36,260 bases of DNA, from NCBI GenBank assembly GCA_034409055.1, contig DAOUMU010000323.1:1-36260 (forward strand). The letters run 5' to 3'. Origin of the DNA: DAOUMU01 sp034409055. Lineage in GTDB: Bacteria > Chloroflexota > Anaerolineae > 4572-78 > J111. The position numbers and the translations under genes are program-made. A model generated the notes under the pieces. The model did not search any database. It was not told the origin of the DNA and saw only the letters and a list, made by a program, of their open reading frames with translations. Positions 14,848 to 22,600 of the stretch are shown here, piece by piece. The number at the start of each line of letters is the position of its first letter. The stretch's first letter is position 1.

Positions 14848-15075
14848 CTAGATATATTGGATTAGCCAATCCGGCACGAAGCGGTTGAAGAAGATGTTCA
14901 GGGCCGAGAAGGTATTAGTCAGAAGCAGGATTCCGATGATGATCAGAAACGCTCCGCTGAAACGCTCAATCGTGCCCATATGCCGGTAGAGGACTTTCAG
15001 GCGATTGGTGGCCGTGGTCAAGATCCAGGCACTGACCAGGAAGGGGATGGCCAGGCCCATCGAATAGACGATGCA
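14848..15075 (-). pseudogene. C-terminal remnant of a CcdA/DsbD-type membrane protein
   Basis: Reading on the minus strand from 15075, the frame gives CIVYSMGLAIPFLVSAWIL, a second helix FSGAFLIIIGILLLTNTF, and the end VPDWLIQYI. This matches the last two helices of CcdA-like cytochrome c biogenesis proteins (the VYSxGLxIPFL segment is typical), which pass electrons across the membrane to thiol-disulfide partners. Everything upstream is missing: the codon before it is the TAA stop of the pentapeptide-repeat gene at 15076-15078. No start with a ribosome site is present, so it is a fragment left by a deletion or insertion. Confidence 0.7.
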
Positions 15076-16377
15076 TTACTTCCAGAACTGCCACCATTTT
15101 ATGGCTTGCAGTTCGGTAATTTCTTGCTCTAGCTCTGCTTGACCTGTGGTTGCTTCTTTCATCTCTCGTTTCAAGCTCTTTATTTCATTTTGCCTGGCCC
15201 GGTGGGTTTGAAAAACAAAGGCAATACCCCCGATTAGCATGGGCACCAACATCATAAAAATATCCACCGACCGCTCGGTGAGACGATCCCCCACCTGTTC
15301 CAGCCTGGTTGGGGTAGGGGTGGGCGTGCTGGTGGGTACGGGGGTAGGGGTCGGTTCGCCCACCAATACCTGGAACGACCTGACCCACGGTAGGCTAACC
15401 CCCTCTCGATAAACGCTGACCACTAACTCGTGGCTGCCGGCCGTGGCCGGGGCGATAATACTCCAGGCCCAGTCTGTTATCCCGGATTCAAGATTGACCG
15501 TTTGGGTGAGGGGCAGAATGTTTCTGATCTCGAAATCAGAGGTCGAATCGAGCTCAACCCACATGCGCTCTCTGATGAAGATGTTGGCGAGGTATGAGCC
15601 ATATTCATCAATGATCGGTTCAGCATCGGGGGGAATCGGGATTCGCTCAAAATTTCTGGTGTCAACCGATGACAGGTCAGCCAGGATGGCGGCGATAGAT
15701 ACCCGGACCGATCCGCCTGAATTTGGCCACATTCTGTAGGGATAACTGACGTCAATCTGGCCAACTTTATCCGCCGGACCAATTTCTGCGGTGGCCGGCT
15801 CTTCAACTTGTAGGTCTGCGGCGGTCAGGTCAGCCCCGGTCAGGTTGGTCTCTTCCAGGTTGGTGTTGGCTAAAGTGACCTCGCTTAAATTGGCCTCGCT
15901 TAAATTCGTTTCACTCAAATTGGACTCGGTCAGGTCGGCCCCGCTCAAATCGGCCTCGCTGAGATCGGCCCCACTCAGGTTAGCGCCGCTGAGGTCGGCT
16001 CCACTCAGATCAGCCCCGCTTAGGTTGGTGTCACTCAGGTTGGTGCCGCTCAGGTCTTGCCCGCTGAGATCAACGCCACTCAAGTCTTGTCCGGTCAGGT
16101 CAGCGCCCCTTAAGCCAACCTCACCCGACGGCGTCGGGAAAGGTGTGGGAGGAGATACCTCGGGGCCCGGTATCGGATAGACGAGCCGGCATAAGAACAA
16201 CACCAGCCCACACAAGACAGCCACGCCGAGACCGGTCAACAGCGGCACCCAGGAGCGACGGCGACGCCCTGGACGAAGCGATGAGGGGGTGGGCTGGTCC
16301 TCGGCGGTAAGATCCTCGTACCCAGCGGGCGGTTCAGCCCCCAACCAAATCATAAAGCGGATGTATAGCTCTTTCAA
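15076..16377 (-). CDS. Pentapeptide-repeat membrane protein with Ig-like and coiled-coil parts
   Basis: A 433-residue protein, unusual in its domain mix. A short cytosolic N-terminus with a basic stretch (RPGRRRRSW) is followed by a membrane helix (about 45-65), then about 20 tandem pentapeptides of A(D/N)LSx type (about 88-190, for example LSGADLSGADLSGANLSG), predicted to form a right-handed quadrilateral beta helix. A beta-rich domain (about 205-335), a Pro/Thr linker, a second helix (MLVPMLIGGIAFVFQ) and a C-terminal coiled coil ending KWWQFWK complete it. A TTG at 16377 with GGGGAGGAGG upstream is the best start; a TTG at 16395 lies inside that site. A 16-bp palindrome lies 30 bases upstream. 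The function is unknown. Confidence 0.8.
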   Translation of the reverse strand: MKELYIRFMIWLGAEPPAGYEDLTAEDQPTPSSLRPGRRRRSWVPLLTGLGVAVLCGLVLFLCRLVYPIPGPEVSPPTPFPTPSGEVGLRGADLTGQDLSGVDLSGQDLSGTNLSDTNLSGADLSGADLSGANLSGADLSEADLSGADLTESNLSETNLSEANLSEVTLANTNLEETNLTGADLTAADLQVEEPATAEIGPADKVGQIDVSYPYRMWPNSGGSVRVSIAAILADLSSVDTRNFERIPIPPDAEPIIDEYGSYLANIFIRERMWVELDSTSDFEIRNILPLTQTVNLESGITDWAWSIIAPATAGSHELVVSVYREGVSLPWVRSFQVLVGEPTPTPVPTSTPTPTPTRLEQVGDRLTERSVDIFMMLVPMLIGGIAFVFQTHRARQNEIKSLKREMKEATTGQAELEQEITELQAIKWWQFWK

Positions 16378-16406
16378 AGCAGGCCTCCTCCCCAATAGTG
16401 TTATCT

Positions 16407-16422
16407 ATGATCGGCCGATCAT
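16407..16422. promoter_or_regulatory. Perfect 16-bp palindrome, possible operator
   Basis: ATGATCGGCCGATCAT is perfectly self-complementary and lies 30 bases upstream of the start of the pentapeptide-repeat gene. It could bind a dimeric repressor of that gene. No second copy was noticed in the window. Confidence 0.35.
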
Positions 16423-16486
16423 CTTATCCATTGTATCATGCCTCCTCCCTGGCTGACAACCTTTTAAAGAGGCTGTTGATTTTTCG

Positions 16487-16515
16487 TTGTCTTTAACCTG
16501 GAATTATGTTATACT
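16487..16515 (+). promoter_or_regulatory. Predicted sigma-70-type promoter
   Basis: TTGTCT (16487-16492), a 17-base spacer, then TATACT (16510-16515). It points into the gene remnant at 16541-16738 and, beyond it, the GxxExxY gene. Confidence 0.5.
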
Positions 16516-16540
16516 GACTGGCATAAGACCCTCCTCGACG

Positions 16541-16738
16541 GCGTCCCCCCACGACCGCGACCGTCCCCCCAACCCCGCCACCGCCGCCGACTGGCTCCGC
16601 CAATGTCGCCGGGCCGGGCTGTACGATCTGGGCCGGACCATCTACGAGAAGGACGGTTTCGAGTTCGAGTCGCTGGAGGATGAGGCTCTGATGGAGGTCG
16701 AGGAGGATTATCAGATTTGTATGCGGCGGAGTGGGTAG
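16541..16738 (+). pseudogene. GC-rich remnant of an unrecognised gene (C-terminal part)
   Basis: The frame reads DRDRPPNPATAADWLRQCRR, then AGLYDLGRTIYEKDGFEFES, then LEDEALMEVEEDYQICMRRS to a TAG at 16736-16738. It looks like the real C-terminus of a larger protein: amphipathic, charged, with good codon pattern. There is no ATG or ribosome site ahead of it and the bases upstream turn into C-rich low-complexity DNA. I do not recognise the family. The remainder of 16378-16851 holds the palindrome, promoter and repeat listed separately. Confidence 0.4.
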
Positions 16739-16745
16739 GTATTGG

Positions 16746-16814
16746 GAATATAACAACGGATCAGGGGATGAAACAGATTTGATCCGATAAATCCTCGAAT
16801 CCGCTGTTATATTC
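16746..16814. repeat. 69-bp palindromic repeat, left copy
   Basis: Outer arms GAATATAACAACGGATC / GAATCCGCTGTTATATTC enclose an inner hairpin around GATTTGATC. The copy at 17642-17710 has the same length, orientation and order of parts. The two copies bracket the GxxExxY gene as direct repeats. Confidence 0.8.
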
Positions 16815-16851
16815 AAGGTTGAAAAGTTATTCTCGCTTTTTGAGAACGTGT

Positions 16852-17649
16852 ATGACTAAACTGATCTATGCCGACTTGACTTACAGTGTGCGAGGTGCAT
16901 TCTATGATGTTTACAACGAATTGCGCCACCTTGACCTATCCGAAGCAGGCTGGGAGAAAGCCTTGATGATTGCTTTGCAAGACCGGGACATACCTGCTGA
17001 ACGACAGGTAGAGTATGAACTGCGCTATAAGGGCTATCGCATCGGCCGATTCTTTGTAGATGTGTTGGTTGATGGTAAGGTGATACTCGAACTAAAAGTA
17101 GAAGCGGAATTATTACCGATTGATGAAGCCCGACTGATTACTTACCTCAAAGTAACTGGCCTAAAACTCGGCATTCTGGTTAACTTTGGAGGTAACGAAC
17201 TGGAAATTAAACGCATCCCCAACTTCGTCAGTAATCACTCTGCTCAATCTTCTCTGGCCAGCATAGAGCAGCCTTCAAACCAATGGCTGTATCCAGAGTT
17301 GACCGGGGAGTTACGAGCCGTTCTCTACGAAGTTCACAACGAACTGGGACCTGGTTTTATGCATATGCACTATCGTCGCGCTACTCAAATCGAATTACGC
17401 CTGCGTGAAATTCCGTATGAGGTCAAGAAAGAAGTCATCATCCAATTCCGCCAGCAGCCTATCGAGACTCGTGAAGTCCGGTTGATCATTGTAGACAACA
17501 AAGTACTTCTGGCGCCTATCGCTGTCCGTCAGATTACCCCGAAGCTCAAAGGCCGTTTTCGGCAATATCTCAAACTTTTGGGACTCAAGATTGGGTTGAT
17601 GGCCAACTTCCATACACCCCGTTTGGAAATTGAGACAGTGAGGATATAA
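16852..17649 (+). CDS. Tandem GxxExxY protein with degenerate second domain
   Basis: A 265-residue protein made of two GxxExxY domains, a family with a PD-(D/E)XK nuclease-like fold and unknown role. Domain 1 (about 1-125) keeps the nuclease-like core: RQVEYELRYKGYRIGRFFVD, DGKVILELKVEAEL (D...ELK) and LKVTGLKLGILVNFGG. Its GxxExxY signature has become DLSEAGW. Domain 2 (about 145-265) has GFMHMHY in place of GxxExxY, and LAPIAV where ELKAV is expected, but keeps the end LKLLGLKIGLMANFHTPRLE. It is thus probably one active-like and one structural half. The ATG at 16852 is chosen over an upstream TTG at 16819; both have weak ribosome sites. The TAA stop lies inside the right 69-bp repeat. Confidence 0.8.
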   Translation: MTKLIYADLTYSVRGAFYDVYNELRHLDLSEAGWEKALMIALQDRDIPAERQVEYELRYKGYRIGRFFVDVLVDGKVILELKVEAELLPIDEARLITYLKVTGLKLGILVNFGGNELEIKRIPNFVSNHSAQSSLASIEQPSNQWLYPELTGELRAVLYEVHNELGPGFMHMHYRRATQIELRLREIPYEVKKEVIIQFRQQPIETREVRLIIVDNKVLLAPIAVRQITPKLKGRFRQYLKLLGLKIGLMANFHTPRLEIETVRI

Positions 17650-17710
17650 CAACGGATCGGAGGATGAAACGGATTCAATCCGTTAAATCCCCTGATCCGT
17701 TGTTATATCC
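17642..17710. repeat. 69-bp palindromic repeat, right copy
   Basis: Outer arms GGATATAACAACGGATC / GATCCGTTGTTATATCC enclose the inner hairpin AACGGATT-C-AATCCGTT. It overlaps the last codons of the GxxExxY gene and supplies its TAA. Same length and orientation as the copy at 16746-16814. Confidence 0.8.
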
Positions 17711-17739
17711 CCATTTACCAAATAACAAAGGAGCAATAT

Positions 17740-18024
17740 ATGGATACGTTAGTTGTTAACATAAACCTGCCCCGTGATTTACTGGGGGCTTTGGAAATCT
17801 CAGAGACACAACTGCCGGTTCGCTTAAAAGAGTTGATTGCGCTTGAGTTATTTCGAGAAGGCCGAATATCATCCGGCAAGGGGGCCGAGTTATTAAATAT
17901 CTCGAAATGGGAGTTCATTCGTCTGTTGGCGCAGCACCGTATTAACTACTTTATCGAATCGACAGAGGAATTAGAAGCAGATGTGGTCCGGGTTGAGCAA
18001 CTTCTAACCAGGAGCAAGCCATGA
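17740..18024 (+). CDS. UPF0175-family antitoxin-like protein
   Basis: A 94-residue protein of the UPF0175 family, small predicted DNA-binding proteins that pair with PIN-domain (DUF3368) toxins. Core features are INLPRDLLGALEI, LPVRLKELIALELFREGRIS and the helix-turn-helix segment GKGAELLNISKWEFIRLLAQHRI. The ATG at 17740 has AAGGAG 7 bases upstream. Its TGA overlaps the ATG of a broken PIN toxin gene (ATGA), the usual coupling for this pair. With the toxin dead, the antitoxin stands alone in front of a TIR gene and may now act as a regulator of it (inference). Confidence 0.85.
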   Translation: MDTLVVNINLPRDLLGALEISETQLPVRLKELIALELFREGRISSGKGAELLNISKWEFIRLLAQHRINYFIESTEELEADVVRVEQLLTRSKP

Positions 18025-18106
18025 TTGTGGTAGCCAATGCCGGCCCTTGATAACGCTGGCCCGGATTGATTACCTGGAACTATTGCCCAAACTGTTTGGC
18101 AAATAA
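18021..18106 (+). pseudogene. Remnant of a PIN-domain (DUF3368-type) toxin
   Basis: From ATG 18021 the frame reads MIVVANAGP and stops at TGA. Adding one base in the CCC/TTG region restores LITLARIDYLELLPKLFGK, the typical N-terminal 28 residues of DUF3368 PIN toxins with the first catalytic region in place of the usual MIVVSNTSPLI. The gene then ends at TAA 18104-18106, about 120 residues too early, directly at the ribosome site of the TIR gene. It has both a one-base deletion and a truncation. Confidence 0.7.
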
Positions 18107-18119
18107 TGAGGAAAAGCAA

Positions 18120-18731
18120 ATGACAACCACCGTCTTTATTAGCTACAGCCACCACGATGAAGCCGAAAAAGATAGATTGTTAGCCCATCTGGGGGTTTTG
18201 GAACGGATGGGGCTGATTACGGTGTGGCCTGGCGGTGATCTGAGTGAGGCGGATGAAGATTCGCCGCAAATCGCCAACCGGTCTCAGCCGGTTTCGGCGG
18301 AAACTCCCGTGGAACAAAAGCGGACGTTTGATTTCGGGGCACTTTTCCACCGCTTGACCGGGAGGGAGGGGGGAAAGCATCCAGAAAGCAAATCCACCTC
18401 CCGGTCCGCTTTGCCGGTGTCAGAAGCTATCGATCAGGCCCAGGTGGCCATGTTGCTCATCAGTCCCGATTACTTGAACTCCAGTTTTTTGATGGACCAA
18501 GAAGTGCCCGCCTTGCTTGAGCGCCGCGAACAGAAGGAGCTTATCCTTTTCCCGGTGATTATTAAAGACTGTCTCTGGCAGCAGGTGGACTGGTTGAGGA
18601 ATATGAATGTTAGACCCAGAAGCGGTCAACCTGTCTGGCGTGAGGGGGGCGCCTACGCTGATCAAGAGTTGGTGGCCATTGCTGGTGAACTTGAGCGTGT
18701 CATCGAATGGATGTCCGGTGGTCAGAGATAA
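18120..18731 (+). CDS. TIR-domain protein
   Basis: A 203-residue TIR protein. Bacterial TIR domains are often NAD+-cleaving enzymes or signal producers in antiphage defence. Strand A and box 1 read TTVFISYSHHDEAEKDRLLAHL; the later core reads AIDQAQVAMLLISPDYLNS and FLMDQEVPALLE, where Glu128 fits the catalytic glutamate, then ILFPVIIKDCLW. A 55-residue Gly/Pro/Ser-rich insert (about 45-98) splits the domain after VWPGGDLSEADED. It has no membrane helix and no obvious second domain. ATG at 18120 with GAGGAAAAG upstream. Its last 10 bases overlap the convergent FHA gene. It could be a defence effector or a eukaryote-like signalling protein. Confidence 0.85.
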   Translation: MTTTVFISYSHHDEAEKDRLLAHLGVLERMGLITVWPGGDLSEADEDSPQIANRSQPVSAETPVEQKRTFDFGALFHRLTGREGGKHPESKSTSRSALPVSEAIDQAQVAMLLISPDYLNSSFLMDQEVPALLERREQKELILFPVIIKDCLWQQVDWLRNMNVRPRSGQPVWREGGAYADQELVAIAGELERVIEWMSGGQR

Positions 18732-19189
18732 TAATAAGTCACTGCGCCCAGGGCCAGGCAGGCACAGAGGAGAACCAGTAACAGCAAGATCACAATGGGC
18801 ATACGGCTCTTTGTTCGAGCTTGAGCTGGGGCTTCCGGTACCCAGCCGACCCGGGTTTCCTGATCGTCCGGCGCTACCGTTGGCTCTTGAATCTGCTTCA
18901 GGTGGATTAAAACCTCGCCGATGCGGAGGGGGGTGCCGGCCGTCCATGCGGTTGGCTCGTTGGGGGTTAGCTTGGCGTTGCCCAGGTAAGTGCCGTTACC
19001 GCTGTTTAGATCGGTCACGTAGTAGCGCTGTCCATCAGACGTGATCTGGGCATGGTAGCGGGATATGTTTTCATAGCCAAGAATTAAGTTATTATCAGCC
19101 CCCCGCCCAATGATCATGCCGCCCATGGTCAGCGGCCTCGTGCGTTGGACGCCGTTTGGTTCGATGATTGTAATTTGATTGCGACTCAA
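18722..19189 (-). CDS. FHA-domain protein with C-terminal membrane anchor
   Basis: A 155-residue protein with an FHA domain, which binds phosphothreonine peptides made by Ser/Thr kinases. Hallmarks: MIIGRGADNNLILGYENISRYHAQI (split here: GRGADNN, SRYHAQI), then LNSGNGTYLG at about 62-71. After a short linker a single helix (about 130-153, IVILLLLVLLCACLALGAV) anchors it, with a short tail. The start is TTG at 19189 with GGGGGTG upstream; a promoter lies at 19239-19267. It is convergent with the TIR gene and overlaps it by 10 bases. No kinase gene is in the window. Confidence 0.9.
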   Translation of the reverse strand: MSRNQITIIEPNGVQRTRPLTMGGMIIGRGADNNLILGYENISRYHAQITSDGQRYYVTDLNSGNGTYLGNAKLTPNEPTAWTAGTPLRIGEVLIHLKQIQEPTVAPDDQETRVGWVPEAPAQARTKSRMPIVILLLLVLLCACLALGAVTYYYL

Positions 19190-19238
19190 TGGGGCACCCC
19201 CTTATTGGTTGATTTTCTACACAACAGCGGACAGCGAA

Positions 19239-19267
19239 ATTATACTCCTGTGAGTAGGAAGCACCAA
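19239..19267 (-). promoter_or_regulatory. Predicted sigma-70 promoter of the FHA gene
   Basis: Minus strand: TTGGTG (19267-19262), 17-base spacer, TATAAT (19244-19239), 50 bases before the TTG start of the FHA gene. Confidence 0.65.
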
Positions 19268-19434
19268 ATGAGCTCCCCGTAAACCTTCATAATGCCGGGG
19301 AATTATCCAAAATTATGGGAACTCCTTGCCTCTTTGTTACGTCCATGTATCATAAAGATATAGGAAAATTCTTTCTTTTGATAAAACCTGGTAGTCCCCC
19401 GGTTAAGTGTTGGTGACTAAACGAGACACAAAAT

Positions 19435-19507
19435 TTAACCACAGAGACACGGAGAACACGGAGAAAACCATAAAAAATCTCCGTGCACTCCGTGCCTCCG
19501 TGGTGAA
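19435..19507. repeat. Intergenic palindromic repeat of the 'accacagagacacggag' type
   Basis: AACCACAGAGACACGGAGA and a second ACACGGAGA unit on the left face CTCCGTGCACTCCGTGCCTC and CGTGGTGAA on the right. This family of palindromes is widespread in environmental bacterial genomes and, when translated, gives NHRDTENTEK-like peptides. It makes an open frame run into the macroglobulin gene from 19407, but it is not coding. The rest of 19190-19610 holds the FHA promoter and one other repeat fragment (19572-19600). Confidence 0.8.
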
Positions 19508-19571
19508 TCTGCCCGTCAACACTCAAGAGGGGTACTATCTAAGACCTCGACTCCATAAAGGTATCAGCCTT

Positions 19572-19600
19572 GGCATCGAGGCTTTAGCCGGAGACGTAAG
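19572..19600. repeat. Half copy of the 30767-30825 inverted repeat
   Basis: GGCATCGAGGCTTTAGCCGG followed by AGACGT closely matches GGAATCGAGGCTTCAGCCGG plus ACGT at 30768-30791. Only one arm is present. It ends next to the ribosome site of the macroglobulin gene. Confidence 0.5.
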
Positions 19601-19610
19601 GAGATTTGCC

Positions 19611-22600
19611 ATGCTTGAAAAAATAAATACTGACTTGACTGAAGAGGCCGTACGCCTCACGCGCCGTGTCCTGGTTTTCATCCTGCTGCTTTCGTTGTTC
19701 ATTCTGTTCCTCTCTGCCTGTGATCTTGGTAACCGCGCGACGGCCCAAGCCGGCCCGGCCAATGAGCCGGTTACCGTGGCCTCACCCACACCGACCCCCA
19801 CCAACCCGCCTCCGCCCCCCAAAGTAGCCTACACCCCTGTGCCGCCGGATACGATTTCGCCCATTATTGTGCAACGTTTTCCCCGCCGGGGTGAATCGTT
19901 GCCCCCTGACGGCGTCATTGAGTTAGTCTTCGACCGGGCTATGGACCAAGCCACCGTCACCAATGCCTTCACCCTCCAATTAGCGACAGACCAGCCCCAG
20001 CTCATCGACGGCGACCTGACCTGGCCCGATGAACGCATCATGCGCTTCACGCCAACCCAACCGCTGGAGCGAGCCACCGTCTACGATGCCATTCTCACCC
20101 AGGCCGCCACCGCCGCCGACGGGGCGCCCCTGGCCGAGCCGTTTACCTTCCGCTTTAGCACACCCGGTTTCCTGGAAGTGACCCAGGTCATCCCGGCCGA
20201 TGGCACCGTCGACGTCGAAACCAATCCCACCATCACCGTGATGTTCAACCGGCCCGTGGTACCCCTGACGGCGCTCCAACAGGCAGAAGAGTTTCCGCAA
20301 CCGCTGGTATTTGAGCCGGACATCGCCGGTCAAGGCGAATGGCTGAACACCTCAATCTATGTCTTTACCCCGGCTGAGGATATCCCCGGCGGAACGACTT
20401 TCAAAGCCCGGGTCAAGGCCGGCCTGACGGACGCCAGCGGGCAAACCGTCCTGGCCGACGACTTTGAATGGAGCTTCGTCACCCAGCCGCCGGAAGTGGT
20501 CTTCACCGAACCCAGCGATGGTCAAACCCTGGTCCCAATTGAGAACGCCATCCGGGTTACCTTCAGCCAGCCGGTTGATCCCCAATCCGCCAAGGCCAAT
20601 TTTCAACTCAACCCTACCGGCCTGTTTGGTAACGCTGTGCCGGGTGATTTCTTGATTCAAGACAACAGCCTGACCTTTACCCCCACCACCCGGCTTGATT
20701 TTGACACCACCTACGAGGTCACCATCGACGCTGGGGTGACCTCCCTGGCCGGGGGCAAAGGTATGGTCAACCCCTACACCTTCCGTTTCACCACCGTCCC
20801 CCTGCCCAAAATCGTCGGCACCGAACCCAAAAACGGCGACATGAACGCCTGGCCTCACACCGACTTTCGCATTATCTTCAACACCCCTATCAACCCGGGC
20901 AGCGTGATGGAGCACGTTTCGATGATCCCCCCTCTGCCCATCACCCCGACCGAAGTCTACACCTACTATTCACCCTGGGACTATACCTTCAGCTTCAGTT
21001 TTGGGGCCAGGCCCTCTTCCAATTATGAGGTGCGTATTACCCCCGGCATCGAAGATCCCTACGGCAACACCACCCGGGAAAATCTGGTCGTTCGTTTCCG
21101 CACTGCCCCGTTGCAACCCAATTACCAACTCCGCGTCCCCGATCTGATCGGCACCTACGACGCCGACCTGCCGGCCAAGATCGTTGTCAGCTTTGTCAAC
21201 GTGAACCGGCTCAACCTGCGTCTTTACCAGGTTGACCCGGCAGAAATCGTGCAGCGGCCTATCTGGGAGTGGAATGAGTTTGCCCCGCTCCCAGACAGCC
21301 TGGTCCGTGAATGGCAGGAACGATTGGAAGCGCCGGCCGATAAACAATCCTTCCAGGCGATTGACCTGGTCGAAGGCGGTGGTCGCCTGACTCCAGGGCT
21401 GTACTACCTGGAAACCGACTCGCCCCAGGTTGAAGAGCGGGGCTATTACGGCCACCAGCACCTGTTGGTGGTCAGCCAAACCAACCTGACCCTGAAAGTG
21501 GGCCAGCGAGAGGCGTTGGTCTGGGCCACCGATTTGGCCACTGGACAGCCGGTGGCCGGGCTGAATGTGGCTTTTTACGATGACGACCGCCGGCAGGTAG
21601 GCACGGCCACGACTGACAACGAGGGTATCGCCCGGCTGGATTTGGGCAATCGCCGCCACCGGTCCTCTATTCTGGCCGTTGTCCTGGCTGATGGTGACCG
21701 GTCAGGCTTCAGTGCCGTCTCCGAGAACTGGGCCCGGGGCATCAGCCCCTATGAATTTGGCCTGGATTTGGCCTACGGTCAGCCGGAATACAACGTCCAT
21801 CTCTACACCGACCGGCCGATCTACCGTCCCGGCCAGACCATTTATTTCAAAGGCATCGTCCGGGCCGAAGATGATGTCACCTTCAGCCGGCCCGACCTGG
21901 GCCAGGTCCACGTGACCATCCGCGATGCCGCCTACGAAATCCTCCTGGATGAGATGGTCAACCTCAGCCCGGCTGGTACCTTCAACGGCGAGATTGAATT
22001 GGAAGAGGGCGCTGGCCTGGGCAGTTATGTGCTCGGCGTGGATTTTGCGGATCAGTATGCTGAGCAATATTTCCAGGTGGCCGCCTATCGTCCCCCCGAA
22101 TTTGAGGTTACCGTAGAACCGGCGGTCACCGAACTGTTACGTGGCCAGGCGGTCGAGGCCACGATTAACACCAATTACTTCTTCGGCGGGCCACTGGCCG
22201 GGGCAAATGTCACCTGGAACCTGCTGGCCGAAAGCTATCGCTTTGAGCCGCCTCAATTGGGGAACTATCGTTTCACCGATTCCGATGATCCTTACGTTTG
22301 CTTTGATTGCTGGTGGTGGTACCCGACCCCCGTACCCCAAAGCCTGTTGAGCGGCGGCGGCACCACCGACGAGAACGGCCAGTTAGCCATCCACATTGAC
22401 GGCCAGGAACTTGACCAACTTCTGGCTGTGGGCAGCCATCGGCTCATCATCGAGGCCACGGCCACCGGACCGGATAACCAGTTTATTTCCGGCCGGGAAA
22501 GCCTGATCCTGCACAAGGGTGACTACTACATCGGCCTTAGCCCGCAGGAGTACATCGCCGACGCCCAGGAGGAGACAGCCATTGATTTGGTGGCCGTCAA

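Noticed and set aside
14848..15060. Independent 70-residue membrane protein
   Set aside because: The sequence continues upstream in frame as CcdA up to the neighbouring stop codon and has no ribosome site, so it is a remnant.
19407..19610. N-terminal extension of the macroglobulin frame
   Set aside because: It translates a known type of intergenic palindrome, and the lipoprotein signal with a good ribosome site starts at 19611.
20970..21659. Minus-strand frames (up to 229 codons) inside the macroglobulin gene
   Set aside because: Shadow frames in a GC-rich gene whose sense translation is clearly a known family.
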